Shown here one piece after another: positions 7,223-15,984 of a DNA stretch of 64,000 bases. The notes under the pieces are model-generated. The model did no database searches. It saw only the letters and a program-made list of their open reading frames with translations, and was not told where the DNA came from. The translations under genes and the position numbers were made by a program. The DNA lies in NCBI GenBank assembly GCA_948890655.1, contig CAQTYU010000003.1:62001-126000 (forward strand). The letters are read 5' to 3'. The stretch is from Christensenellaceae bacterium. GTDB lineage: Bacteria > Bacillota > Clostridia > Christensenellales > Borkfalkiaceae. Each line of letters starts with the position of its first letter. Position 1 is the first letter of the stretch.

Positions 7223-8449
7223 TTGGCACACAACGTTATAGCCGAAGCAAAAAGATGTTTAAACTGTAAAAACCCGTTATGCAGAAAGGGCTGTCCGATA
7301 AACACGCCCATTCCCGATATGATTTCTATGTTTTTAAACGGCGAAATGAAAAAGGCGGGGGAAATGGTGTTTGAAAACAATCCCCTTTCGGTAGTCTGCT
7401 CAATCGTATGCAACCACGGCAACCAGTGTCAGGGACATTGCGTGCGGGGCATAAAGGGTGAACCCGTCGAAATAAGTTCAATCGAAAACTTTGTTTCATC
7501 GGCGTACCTCGACAGCGTGCATCCGGATAAGGTTGAACCAAACGGAATAAAAGTTGCGGTTGTCGGTTCGGGACCGGCAGGCATAACCATTTCAATAATA
7601 ATGGCAAGGCTCGGCTACGACGTAACCGTATTCGAATCCAAAACCGAAATAGGCGGCGTATTGCGTTACGGCATACCTGAATTCCGTTTGCCCAAGGCTA
7701 TTGTGGACCGTTACGAAAGGTTAATGCGCAAACTGGGCGTAAAAATCAAATTCAACGTCACTATAGGTAAAGCTTTCGGCATAGAAGAGCTTTTCCGCGA
7801 CGGCTTTAAGGCGATTTCCATCGGCACGGGCGTAACCTGGCCCATTGCGCTGAACATAAAGGGCGAAAGTCTGGGGCACGTTCATTACGGAGTGCACTAT
7901 CTGGAGCGCCCCGAAGTTTACGAGCTGGGCAACAACGTGCTTATTATCGGCGCGGGCAACGTTGCAATGGACGTTGCGAGAACGGCTCTCCGCCGCGGCG
8001 CGCGCGACGTCAAAATTCTGTGCAGAAGCGATAAATACAGCGCCAGCGACGAGGAAAAAGAATACGCCGAAATAGAGGGTGCGCAGTTCATCTACAACAA
8101 GCAGCCCGTAGAAATTACGGACGAGGGCGTGCTGTTTGCCGAAACCGTTTGCGACGGCGAACACAACGTAATCTCCGTTTCGGATAAAGCGGAACTGATA
8201 AAAGCCGACTCGGTAATGATATGTATTTCGCAAAGACCTTCCAACCTTATACTCACGCAGACAAACGGGCTTGAAATAAACGAGCGCGGACTTGCGAAAA
8301 TCAACGAGGACGGCTCTACGTCGCGCCCCGGGCTGTTCGCTTCGGGCGACGTGGTTCGCGGTGCAAAGACGGTTGTCGAAGCTGCGGAAACGTCAAAGCG
8401 CGTGGCTTTGGCGATGGATAAATATTTAAAGAGTCTGCCTAAGGAATAA
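7223..8449 (+). CDS. GltD/NfnB-like FAD- and NAD(P)-dependent oxidoreductase
   Basis: 408 residues starting at TTG 7223, with GGGAGG eight bases upstream; the nearby ATG at 7217 is followed at once by a stop. The N-terminal iron-sulfur domain has CLNCKNPLCRKGCP and a later CNHGNQCQGHC. The FAD dinucleotide fold begins VAVVGSGPAGI (about residue 110) and the NAD(P) fold is VLIIGAGNVAMDVAR (about 240). SGDVVRGAKTVVEAAETSKR at the C-terminus is the FAD-binding end motif. The family includes the glutamate synthase small subunit and NfnB, which link NADPH with ferredoxin. No partner large subunit lies beside it, so the electron partner is open. Length is slightly short for GltD. Confidence 0.8.
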   Translation: MAHNVIAEAKRCLNCKNPLCRKGCPINTPIPDMISMFLNGEMKKAGEMVFENNPLSVVCSIVCNHGNQCQGHCVRGIKGEPVEISSIENFVSSAYLDSVHPDKVEPNGIKVAVVGSGPAGITISIIMARLGYDVTVFESKTEIGGVLRYGIPEFRLPKAIVDRYERLMRKLGVKIKFNVTIGKAFGIEELFRDGFKAISIGTGVTWPIALNIKGESLGHVHYGVHYLERPEVYELGNNVLIIGAGNVAMDVARTALRRGARDVKILCRSDKYSASDEEKEYAEIEGAQFIYNKQPVEITDEGVLFAETVCDGEHNVISVSDKAELIKADSVMICISQRPSNLILTQTNGLEINERGLAKINEDGSTSRPGLFASGDVVRGAKTVVEAAETSKRVALAMDKYLKSLPKE

Positions 8450-8467
8450 ACAAATACTATTCGAGTT

Positions 8468-8505
8468 ATCCCCCCGCGCCTTAAGGCGCGGGGGGATGTA
8501 TTTTT
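8468..8505 (+). terminator. intrinsic terminator
   Basis: ATCCCCCCGCGCC (8468-8480), TTAA loop, GGCGCGGGGGGAT (8485-8497), then GTATTTTT. Perfect 13-bp stem behind the oxidoreductase gene. Confidence 0.9.
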
Positions 8506-8650
8506 AGCGTATACCGATATAAAAAAACCGTAAAAAAATCAATAAAATTTTATTTGTTGAACAGAGTCGGATTTTGCCTGTCGCAAATTGTCGAATATAA
8601 ACTTTGTTTGTCGAACGAGCGTCGGCAGGCGAAAAACGTGAACAAATATG

Positions 8651-8679
8651 TTGAAACTATTTAAGTATTGCGTTATACT
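8651..8679 (+). promoter_or_regulatory. promoter in a 290-base non-coding stretch
   Basis: TTGAAA (8651-8656), 17-base spacer, TATACT (8674-8679), about 115 bases before the next gene. The non-coding stretch 8506-8796 otherwise shows only scattered GTCG/CGAC-type short repeats (for example around 8588, 8610 and 8690). No strong hairpin or known RNA was recognised. Confidence 0.6.
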
Positions 8680-8796
8680 TTAACTACCGACAAAACAAAG
8701 CGACAAACGGTTACCACGGCGCAAAAAGCAAAATAGTTGCGAGTTTACGTTGCAATTTGTATTAAGGTAAATTTAATTAAAAAGGGGCAAAAATAT

Positions 8797-9078
8797 ATGC
8801 TTTCAAAAGAAGAACAAAAACACTACACCCAGTTACCGGACAATAAAATCGGCGAAAAATGGAATAATCCCGAATTCCGCCGCAGCGAAATAAAAGCGCT
8901 TTTAAAGCCGCTTGAAGAAAAACTGAAACAAGAACGCGACGGCGAAAAGCGGGTAAGCCTTTTAATAGAACACGCCGAACTTTTAAAAGAGTTGTGCAAG
9001 GTGAATCTGGAAGATAACTCCTGTACGGAACGTGTTGTCAAAAAGTGCCGGGAAATTTTAAATGCCGAAGGCAAATAA
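8797..9078 (+). CDS. hypothetical helical protein (93 aa)
   Basis: ATG 8797 is preceded by AAAGGGG; an upstream in-frame start at 8737 lacks a ribosome binding site. The product begins MLSKEEQKHYTQLPDNKIG and is highly charged (many Lys and Glu) with leucine-rich helical stretches (LLKPLEEKLKQE, LLIEHAELLKELC). Two or three Cys lie near the C-terminus. No signal peptide or membrane segment. A single-gene unit with its own promoter and terminator. Not recognised. Confidence 0.65.
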   Translation: MLSKEEQKHYTQLPDNKIGEKWNNPEFRRSEIKALLKPLEEKLKQERDGEKRVSLLIEHAELLKELCKVNLEDNSCTERVVKKCREILNAEGK

Positions 9079-9102
9079 TGGAAATTATTAAAATTAAACG
9101 TC

Positions 9103-9137
9103 GTCCGCGGGGAATTCCCCGCGGACGGTCTTTTTAA
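9103..9137 (+). terminator. terminator between convergent genes
   Basis: GTCCGCGGGG (9103-9112), AATT, CCCCGCGGAC (9117-9126), then GGTCTTTTT. It separates the 93-aa gene from the convergent glycosyltransferase gene and overlaps the stop region of the latter. Confidence 0.8.
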
Positions 9138-10408
9138 ACGAATTTCGGGCGGCGCTTGGTTTTTTTGTCCTTATTATGCGCTCTGGAAGATTTATCTGCG
9201 ATTTTAAGTTGTTTTTTAACCTCTTTTTCGACATCGTCAAAGTCTATATTCCGGCTTTCAAGTTCGCTGTAATCTGCCGCTGGGCTGTTCAGGATAAATT
9301 TTGCAAGCATATCAATGCTGTTTTTTTGCAGTTCCTTCGTTTTTTCGGACATTGACTTTAAAAGTTCGGGGTCGTCCATAAGCTTTAAAATATTTTGTTT
9401 AAGCTCTTTGCCGTTTTTAAACGAAAGCGCAACTCCTTTCCCCTTCATATAATCAAGGTTATACTGTTCCTGAGCCGCCATTTTTTCTATAATCAGCATC
9501 GGCAAAGATTTATTTATCATTTCGGTTACGCTGGTTCCGCCGAACTTGTTTAAAATAACGTCCGCCGCCGAAAGGTAAAGCGGAACGTCGTTCGTAAAGC
9601 CCACGTTTAAAACCTTTAATCCCTTGTCGAAATGCATATGTTCTATTTTTTTGTAGCTTTCTTCGTTCCTGCCGTTCACCATTATAATCTGTGCTTTTCT
9701 TCCTTTGAGGGCGGTGACGAGCTCGTTAAAGATTTTAAAGCCTCCGTTCCAGTGCCCCCCGCCGAACATTACCATAACCGTGAACACGCCGTCTTCCAGC
9801 CCGAGTTTTTTGCGAGCCTCGGATTTATCAAGGCGTTCCAGCGTGCGCTCGTCAACAGGTAATCCGATTGGCAGAAGCTGCTCGCGCGAATAACCTTCGT
9901 AAATGCATTCTTCAATAAAATCCTCGTTGGGTATTGCAAAATAATCCACGCCTATTCCGGCTTCCCAGAAAGGCGAATTTACATAGTCGAGGTTAGAAAC
10001 TATAGTGGTGCAGGGCAGCTTATACACAAGCTGTAAATCCGTAACGGCGATAGCCCCGTAAAAGTGCGTGCTGTAAATAACGTCGGGCTTAAAATCCATT
10101 ATTTCCTTCATCAGCCCGTTCAGGGTGGAAACAACCGTCTTTTGCGAGGAGCACGAATATCTCTTTTCTGGCGCGGCATTTTTGTAATGGTTGTAAAAAG
10201 CATTATAAAGCGGCAACAACTTGCCTACCGACAGAGAATATCCCTTGTCCGAAACCCAAACGTTCAGTTTTGTGGAAAAACTCTTTAATAAGTCAACTAT
10301 TTTTACTTCTGCGTCGTCAAGGCTTTCAAGCTTCCTTTTCATGCTGTTCGCGCATGCATTGTGCCCGTTGCCTGCGGTTATCGATAATATCAAAATTCTT
10401 TTTTTCAT
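9134..10408 (-). CDS. diacylglycerol glycosyltransferase-like protein (GT28, MGDG synthase/UgtP type)
   Basis: 424 residues from ATG 10408 (MKKRILILSITAGNGHN); an alternative start further upstream (10453) adds a poorly conserved leader. The N-terminal GNGH motif and the acceptor domain match the MGDG synthase N-terminal family. The C-terminal donor domain contains VMFGGGHWNGG and GGTSVTEMINKSLPMLI, the UDP-sugar binding region of GT28 enzymes. It would transfer a hexose from a UDP-sugar to diacylglycerol on the inner membrane face, making glycolipid or an anchor. The C-terminus is very basic (KDKKTKRRPK), suiting membrane attachment. No clear SD precedes the start. Confidence 0.8.
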   Translation of the reverse strand: MKKRILILSITAGNGHNACANSMKRKLESLDDAEVKIVDLLKSFSTKLNVWVSDKGYSLSVGKLLPLYNAFYNHYKNAAPEKRYSCSSQKTVVSTLNGLMKEIMDFKPDVIYSTHFYGAIAVTDLQLVYKLPCTTIVSNLDYVNSPFWEAGIGVDYFAIPNEDFIEECIYEGYSREQLLPIGLPVDERTLERLDKSEARKKLGLEDGVFTVMVMFGGGHWNGGFKIFNELVTALKGRKAQIIMVNGRNEESYKKIEHMHFDKGLKVLNVGFTNDVPLYLSAADVILNKFGGTSVTEMINKSLPMLIIEKMAAQEQYNLDYMKGKGVALSFKNGKELKQNILKLMDDPELLKSMSEKTKELQKNSIDMLAKFILNSPAADYSELESRNIDFDDVEKEVKKQLKIADKSSRAHNKDKKTKRRPKFV

Positions 10409-10476
10409 AATTTTATACAAAATAATTATATCAGTATGCGCCGTTTTTGTCAAGGGTGTACAGCCGGTCGTATCGC

Positions 10477-10505
10477 TTGACGGACGCCGTAAAATGTTAT
10501 AAAAT
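10477..10505 (+). promoter_or_regulatory. promoter of glf
   Basis: TTGACG (10477-10482) with TAAAAT (10500-10505) at 17-base spacing, or TATAAA at 10498 with 15. The AAAGG SD and glf start follow within 35 bases. Confidence 0.55.
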
Positions 10506-10536
10506 AAAGTAAATAATAAAAGGTTTTTATATTATT

Positions 10537-11649
10537 ATGCCAAAATACGATTATTTAATTGTCGGCGCGGGTTTAAGCGGCGCGGTTTGCGCACACGAAC
10601 TCAAAAAAAAGGGTTATAACTGCCTCGTGGTCGAAAAGCGCGGTCAAGTCGGCGGAAATATATATACCGAAAACATAGAGGGAATAGAAGTGCATAAGTA
10701 CGGCGCGCACATTTTCCATACCTCGGATAAAGAGGTGTGGAATTACGTTTGCCGGTTTGCGGAGTTCAACAACTTTGTTAACAGCCCTATAGCACGGTAT
10801 AAGGACGAATGTTATAATCTGCCGTTTAATATGAATACGTTTACCAAACTCTGGCGCGACGTGTTTACTCCGGCGGAAGCGGCTAAGCGTATAGAAGAGG
10901 AGCGCGGCAGGGATTTTAAGGAAAATCCCGCAAATCTGGAAGAGCAGGCAATAAATCTGGTGGGCAAAACGATTTATGAAAAATTGATTAAGGGCTACAC
11001 GGAAAAGCAATGGGGAAGAACTTGCAAAGATTTGCCCGCCCATATAATAAAACGTTTACCCGTAAGACTGACCTTTGACAACAACTATTTTAACGACCGC
11101 TATCAGGGCATACCCGAAGAGGGCTATACTAAACTGATTGAAAATATGTTAAATGGCACTGAAGTTAAACTTAACTGCGACTTTTTAAAAGAAAAGGAAA
11201 CGCTTTTAAAACTTGCCGGCAAAATAATATATACCGGACCGGTGGACGAATATTACGGTTTTTGTTACGGCGCGCTGGAATACCGTTCGTTGCGGTTTGA
11301 AACCGAAGTGTTGGATACGCCCGACTATCAGGGTAACGCGGTAATAAATTATACTGCGGCGGACGTGCCTTTTACGCGGATAATCGAACACAAGCATTTC
11401 GCGTTCGGCAGACAGCCGAAAACGGTTATAACACGCGAATACCCCGCCTGCTGGAAATTTGGCGACGAGCCTTATTATCCCGTTAACGATAAAAAGAACG
11501 GCGATTTATACGCTAAGTACGCTTTGCTTGCCAAAGCGGATAAAAAGGTTATTTTTGCGGGCAGACTTGCCGCGTATAAGTATTACGATATGGACGACAC
11601 CGTGCGAGCCGCCCTTGATTTATTAAAAGAAATCCCCGAAAAGAATTAA
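10537..11649 (+). CDS. glf: UDP-galactopyranose mutase
   Basis: 370 residues. The N-terminal FAD fold is YDYLIVGAGLSGAV, followed by the family signatures VVEKRGQVGGNIYT, HKYGAHIFHT and the middle segment LIKGYTEKQWGR. The C-terminal FAD region includes YYDMDDTVRAAL. The enzyme interconverts UDP-galactopyranose and UDP-galactofuranose for surface polysaccharide synthesis. It stands next to a divergent glycosyltransferase, fitting an envelope role. Length is normal for the family (360-390). Confidence 0.95.
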   Translation: MPKYDYLIVGAGLSGAVCAHELKKKGYNCLVVEKRGQVGGNIYTENIEGIEVHKYGAHIFHTSDKEVWNYVCRFAEFNNFVNSPIARYKDECYNLPFNMNTFTKLWRDVFTPAEAAKRIEEERGRDFKENPANLEEQAINLVGKTIYEKLIKGYTEKQWGRTCKDLPAHIIKRLPVRLTFDNNYFNDRYQGIPEEGYTKLIENMLNGTEVKLNCDFLKEKETLLKLAGKIIYTGPVDEYYGFCYGALEYRSLRFETEVLDTPDYQGNAVINYTAADVPFTRIIEHKHFAFGRQPKTVITREYPACWKFGDEPYYPVNDKKNGDLYAKYALLAKADKKVIFAGRLAAYKYYDMDDTVRAALDLLKEIPEKN

Positions 11650-11695
11650 ATTTCGGGATTTTAAATAAAAAGAAAAAAATTGAGAGGTGTTTCAG

Positions 11696-12475
11696 ATGAA
11701 GAATATGATTAAAGAAAAGAAAACTCTTTTAATTTTAAGGGTGGTTTTCGGTGTACTGCTTTTGGCAGGAATAATAATTTCCATTTTGGCGTACAGACAT
11801 TTCGACGCAAGAATAGTAGATGATACCGGATATGCGGACGACTATAATCCCGTTACCAGCACAACCGATTGCACCGTTGAAGTTGAACTTAACGTAGTGG
11901 TTGTAAAGGCGCAGTTTCAAGTTGCTTTTTATGACGAAACGGGCGAGCGGATTGACGTTATAACGAAAAACTTTGAATGTGACGGTAAAATTGCATATGC
12001 AACCTTTGAAGTGAAAGGCGCGGTTGAAACATACGAGCTTCTTGCTTACGACATTACATACGAATCCAACACGGAATACGTTTTAGGAATTGCAATAATC
12101 GTTAACGTAATGCTGTTTGCGTTATTAGTCCAGTCGCTTACTATGTCGTGCAAGATATACAATTATAACGGAAGCGAAATTCTCGTTTACGCGGGCTTTA
12201 TGCACCGTTACCTTAAAGTAAACGGAGTTAAAGTCGACGAGCGCAGCACGGCGTTCACTTACGGTACTGTAAATCTTAATTTCATGACGCCCGACGGAGC
12301 GGCGGTTTTGGCGAGCATAACGCGTATGAACAGAATTACTTTAATGGTAAACAATCAAATTCTGCCCGAGGTAAAGAACGCGCCCGTTCCCGCGCCCGCA
12401 CCTGCAACTAACAACAATACTGAAGCACCCGCAAACGATGCCGACTCAACCGCAAACAACGGAGAAAATCTTTAA
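11696..12475 (+). CDS. membrane protein with exported middle domain
   Basis: 259 residues from ATG 11696, with GAGAGGTG upstream; an in-frame start nine bases earlier is less well placed. One N-terminal helix (about 14-34), a beta-rich exported stretch with YNPVTSTTDCTVEVELNV, a second helix (about 123-145, LGIAIIVNVMLFALLVQSL), then a cytosolic domain ending in an Ala/Pro/Asn-rich low-complexity tail. The family is unknown to me. It follows glf by 46 bases and may share its transcript. Confidence 0.65.
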   Translation: MKNMIKEKKTLLILRVVFGVLLLAGIIISILAYRHFDARIVDDTGYADDYNPVTSTTDCTVEVELNVVVVKAQFQVAFYDETGERIDVITKNFECDGKIAYATFEVKGAVETYELLAYDITYESNTEYVLGIAIIVNVMLFALLVQSLTMSCKIYNYNGSEILVYAGFMHRYLKVNGVKVDERSTAFTYGTVNLNFMTPDGAAVLASITRMNRITLMVNNQILPEVKNAPVPAPAPATNNNTEAPANDADSTANNGENL

Positions 12476-12489
12476 AAAACCAAATAAAT

Positions 12490-12568
12490 AAAACCCGCTT
12501 AAAGCGGGTTTTATATTAGATTAAATAATTTCAACGGACGGCGCAGTGTAAATCTGCGCCGTATTTTT
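12490..12568 (+). terminator. two tandem terminators
   Basis: First: AAAACCCGCTT (12490-12500) with AAGCGGGTTTT (12502-12512). Second: ACGGCGCAG (12538-12546) with CTGCGCCGT (12554-12562), then ATTTTT. They close the glf unit before the convergent flavodoxin/reductase gene. Confidence 0.8.
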
Positions 12569-14000
12569 AATACCAATCGTGCTTTTCGTTTCTGTCGAGG
12601 GCGGCTATTGCGTTCATTTCCGCTTTGGTCAACTCAAAATCGAACAATGATATATTTTCAAGTATATGTTCGGGGTTGCCTGAACCGGGAATTGCAACCA
12701 CTCCGCGTTGCAAATGCCAACGCAAAATAACCTGTGCGGAAGAAACTCCGTGATTTCCGGCTATCTTCGTAATGGTTCCGTCGGAAAGCAATGCGCCGGT
12801 ATGCCCTCTGCCGCCAAGTGGATACCACGCCTGCATAACGATGCCGAGATTGTGCATATACGGCACTACCGTCTTTTCCTGATAATAAGGGTGTATTTCG
12901 TTTTGTATAAGCGCGGGCGTTACGTTTACTTTTGCTATAAAGTCGTCGATTTCTTCTATGTACCAGTTCGACAGCCCGATGGAACGAATTTTTCCCCGTT
13001 CCGCGAATTTTTCTATTGCCAGGTAAGCTTTCACGTCGTTTGCGGCGGGATGATGCAAAAGCATCATATCTATATAACCTATATCGAGTTTATCTAGCGA
13101 TTCCTGTATTGCCTGTTCGGGGTTTGCAAACTGCGTTCCGGGATATATTTTCGTAATCACAAAAATTTCTTCACGCGGCACTCCCGATTGACGGATGGCT
13201 TCGCCTATTACCTGTTCGTTACCGTACATACTGGCGGTATCAATAAGGCGGTAGCCCTGCGAAATAGCGAAAAGAACGGCGTTTTTACAAGTTTCGCCGT
13301 GTAAGCTATACGTTCCGAGACCGAGAACGGGCATTTCATACCCGTTGTTCAGCGTAACTTTGGGCGCGTTACCGTTTGCGCCGCTTTTCAGGTCAAAATC
13401 CGCAACGTCAGGCGCAGGCATAATGCCAAGACCCCTTATCCATTCGGCAACCGTACTTTGCGGAGTTTCCGCCGCAAACCGTCTGCCCGCAACCCAGGCC
13501 GCGGACGGCGCAAGCGGGTGTAAATTCGTATCGCTTGAACCTATGCCGCTTGAATGCGAAGTGCAGAAGGGGATTATCTTTTTGCCGGAAAAATCGTAAC
13601 TTTCCAAAAAAGTATAAATAATTTTCGGCGCTTGCCCGTGCCAGATAGGGTAACCTAAAAATATAACGCTGTATTTATCGATATTTTCAACGTTCCCGCT
13701 TATTGCGGGGCGGGCTGTTGCGTCAGTCTGTTCGCGGTCGGCTCTTCCGCCCGTATAATACTGCAAATCCTCCGCCGTGTAAGGCGCTTCGGGTATAATT
13801 TCGTAAACCGTTCCCTTGGTTGCCGTTTCAATATGCTTTGCAATAGTTTCGGTTGTGTTCGTGTAGGAGAAATAAGCAATAAGAACATTGCCCGCGTCGG
13901 GCGCTTTATTGGCGTTATTGTCTCCGTTATTCGTTCCGCAGGCAGTTAATCCGAATAGAGCCATAACAACTGCTAAAATTACTCCTAAAAATTTTTTCAT
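12567..14000 (-). CDS. lipoprotein fusion: flavodoxin plus aldo/keto reductase
   Basis: 477 residues from ATG 14000; an upstream TTG at 14015 is possible but less likely. Signal peptide MKKFLGVILAVVMALFG with lipobox LTAC, then an Asn-rich linker. Residues about 40-200 are a flavodoxin-like domain (VLIAYFSYTNTTETIA is the FMN phosphate loop; FLGYPIWHGQAP). Residues about 215-475 are an aldo/keto reductase: GLGTYSLHG, RLIDTASMYGNEQ with the catalytic Asp and Tyr, VITKIYP with the Lys, LLHHP with the His, and an NADP site near IPGSGNPEHI. Both catalytic sets look intact. An exported, FMN- and NADP-dependent fusion is unusual, because NADPH is not available outside the membrane. Confidence 0.85.
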   Translation of the reverse strand: MKKFLGVILAVVMALFGLTACGTNNGDNNANKAPDAGNVLIAYFSYTNTTETIAKHIETATKGTVYEIIPEAPYTAEDLQYYTGGRADREQTDATARPAISGNVENIDKYSVIFLGYPIWHGQAPKIIYTFLESYDFSGKKIIPFCTSHSSGIGSSDTNLHPLAPSAAWVAGRRFAAETPQSTVAEWIRGLGIMPAPDVADFDLKSGANGNAPKVTLNNGYEMPVLGLGTYSLHGETCKNAVLFAISQGYRLIDTASMYGNEQVIGEAIRQSGVPREEIFVITKIYPGTQFANPEQAIQESLDKLDIGYIDMMLLHHPAANDVKAYLAIEKFAERGKIRSIGLSNWYIEEIDDFIAKVNVTPALIQNEIHPYYQEKTVVPYMHNLGIVMQAWYPLGGRGHTGALLSDGTITKIAGNHGVSSAQVILRWHLQRGVVAIPGSGNPEHILENISLFDFELTKAEMNAIAALDRNEKHDWY

Positions 14001-14020
14001 GCCGTGCCTACGCAAAACGT

Positions 14021-15187
14021 TTAAAAACTTTCCTGCAAAACGGCGCGTATATCCTTTTCATTCATAACCTTATAACCGCCGTCCATAACCAGGGTGCTTT
14101 TTACCATTCCGTCGAGCATTTCCTTAGTTGCGCCGAGTTCTGTTATGTTCATAACAAGCCCGATTTTGCGCATCCATTTTTCCATAGCCGTTAGTCCCTC
14201 ATTGGCAATTTGTTCCTGCGTTTTGCCTTTTGGGTTGACGTTCCACACGTTTACTGCGTAGCGTGCAAACTTCGCCGTGCCGTAGGGCAAAATGTATTTA
14301 TAGTAAGGCATAGTGACTGCGGCAAGAGTCATTCCGTGCGTTGCGTCTGTATAAGCGGCAACCGCCTGTCCAAGCATATGCACCATCCAGTCGGTGGATT
14401 TGCCCTTTGCAACAAGCGTGTTCAGCGCCCAGGTTGCCGTCCACATAATGTTGCTTCTCGCTTCGTAGTCCGCGGGGTTTTCAACGGCTATGTCCGCGCT
14501 GTGAATTAAAGAGCGCAAAAGCCCTTCCATAATGTAATCGCTGGTGTTGTCGTCCGTGCCGGAAAAATACTGTTCCAAAATATGCGACATTATATCATAG
14601 ATGCCCGATACCATTTGATATTCAGGAAGCGTAAAGGTAAATTCGGGGTTCATTACGGAAAATTTGGGGAATACTTTTTCCCAGAACACGTGCCCTATTT
14701 TGAGTTTTTGCGCGTGGTTGGTAATAACCGAACCGCCGTTCATCTCGCTTCCCGTGCCAACCATGGTAAGCACGCAACCTACGGGGATAATATCGCAGGT
14801 CGGTTCTTCAAAGCGGATAAAATACTTATCCCAAGCGTCGTCGTTGCAGTTCACCGAAACGGAAACGGCTTTTGCGTAATCGCATACCGAGCCGCCGCCG
14901 ACGGCTAAAATTAAATCGGCTTTTGCCTTTTTTGCGCGCTCGATACCCTCGTTCAGCTTTTCAACGGTGGGGTTGGGCATAACGCCCGCGTCCTCGTAAA
15001 CGTTTTTGCCGTTGGCTTTAAGAATGGCAACGACTTTATCGTAAATTCCGTTCTTCTTTATCGAGCCGCCGCCGTAAACAAGCAAAACGTTTTTGCCGTA
15101 TTTGGGCAGTTCTTCGTTCAGTCCGTTTAAAGCGTCTTTGCCGAAGTAGAGTTTGGTGGGGTTGCAATAAGTAAAGTTTCCTAACAT
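14021..15187 (-). CDS. iron-containing alcohol dehydrogenase (BDH/YqhD type)
   Basis: 388 residues. The NAD(P)-binding loop is AVGGGSVCDYAKAV. The metal ligands are in DIMSHILE (Asp and His), HMLGQAV and DATHGMTLA. N-terminal MLGNFTYCNPTKLYFG is typical of the BdhA/YqhD branch, which reduces aldehydes such as butanal or methylglyoxal with NADPH. It lies 20 bases upstream of the flavodoxin/reductase fusion on the same strand, and the pair is probably one operon for aldehyde or carbonyl reduction. The first gene of the run is the acetyltransferase 27 bases upstream. Confidence 0.93.
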   Translation of the reverse strand: MLGNFTYCNPTKLYFGKDALNGLNEELPKYGKNVLLVYGGGSIKKNGIYDKVVAILKANGKNVYEDAGVMPNPTVEKLNEGIERAKKAKADLILAVGGGSVCDYAKAVSVSVNCNDDAWDKYFIRFEEPTCDIIPVGCVLTMVGTGSEMNGGSVITNHAQKLKIGHVFWEKVFPKFSVMNPEFTFTLPEYQMVSGIYDIMSHILEQYFSGTDDNTSDYIMEGLLRSLIHSADIAVENPADYEARSNIMWTATWALNTLVAKGKSTDWMVHMLGQAVAAYTDATHGMTLAAVTMPYYKYILPYGTAKFARYAVNVWNVNPKGKTQEQIANEGLTAMEKWMRKIGLVMNITELGATKEMLDGMVKSTLVMDGGYKVMNEKDIRAVLQESF

Positions 15188-15214
15188 TTTAATTTCTCCT
15201 GAATAATTTTTATT

Positions 15215-15868
15215 TTATAAAATCCGTACGGGCGGACTGTCCGTTTGCGGTGCGGTAATTCCGGATTTTTTGTCCGCCTCTATACATTGTGAATTGAGTA
15301 CGCTTGCGATTTTTTTGATTATTTTAGCGGGAACGCCGGCAACTACTGCGTTTTCGGGCACGTCTTTCGTGACTACCGCGCCCGCCGCAATTACGGAATT
15401 ATCGCCCACTGTTACGCCCGAAAGAATTGTTGCGTGCGCGCCAACCCAAACACGGTTGCCTATTTTTACAGGTGCGGGCAACATATTTTTGCGCTTTTCG
15501 GGATTCAAGTCATGGTTGATTGTAGCAATTACAACCTGTTGACCTATCATAACGTTGTCTCCGATTTCTATGCCGCCTTGGTCCTGAAAACAGCAACCCG
15601 AATTGATAAATACGTTTTTGCCGATTTTGATATTTTGTCCGTAGTCTGCATTGAACGGCGGAAAGATTACAAAATTTTCGTCAACCTTTTGCCCCGTGAG
15701 TTCTGAAAACAACTTGCGCAGTTCTTCGGGCGTTCGGTATTCCTTATTCATTTCAACCGCAATTTTTCTTGCCTGCTGTGCCGTATCGTGCATATGCAGG
15801 TGCATTTCGGAATCAGCCACGATATACGTCTGTTTTTTCATTTCTTTTTTGAACTCTGCCGTATTCAT
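15215..15868 (-). CDS. sugar O-acetyltransferase (maltose/galactoside acetyltransferase family)
   Basis: 217 residues. The N-terminal Mac domain (DTAQQARKIAVEMNKEYRT, residues about 28-60) is followed by a left-handed beta-helix of hexapeptide repeats (IKIGKNVFINSGC, IEIGDNVMIGQQV, VKIGNRVWVGAHA, VTVGDNSVIAAGA) and the closing VVAGVPAKII. ATINHDLNP holds the catalytic His. The C-terminal 30 residues extend beyond the usual end. It transfers acetyl from acetyl-CoA to sugars. It is divergent from the LysR gene at 15985, which probably controls this gene and the two reductase genes behind it. Confidence 0.9.
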   Translation of the reverse strand: MNTAEFKKEMKKQTYIVADSEMHLHMHDTAQQARKIAVEMNKEYRTPEELRKLFSELTGQKVDENFVIFPPFNADYGQNIKIGKNVFINSGCCFQDQGGIEIGDNVMIGQQVVIATINHDLNPEKRKNMLPAPVKIGNRVWVGAHATILSGVTVGDNSVIAAGAVVTKDVPENAVVAGVPAKIIKKIASVLNSQCIEADKKSGITAPQTDSPPVRIL

Positions 15869-15949
15869 AAAACCTCCCTAATCTACACTAATATTTTATT
15901 TTTCAGTGCAATATATGTCAAATACTTATATTTTATATCAAAACCATAA

Positions 15950-15978
15950 TTGACAGGCATACTTTATTTTGTTATGAT
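15950..15978 (+). promoter_or_regulatory. promoter of LysR gene, leaderless geometry
   Basis: TTGACA (15950-15955), 17-base spacer, TATGAT (15973-15978). The start codon follows after only six bases, so the RNA 5' end should coincide with the ATG. Confidence 0.75.
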
Positions 15979-15984
15979 TAATTT

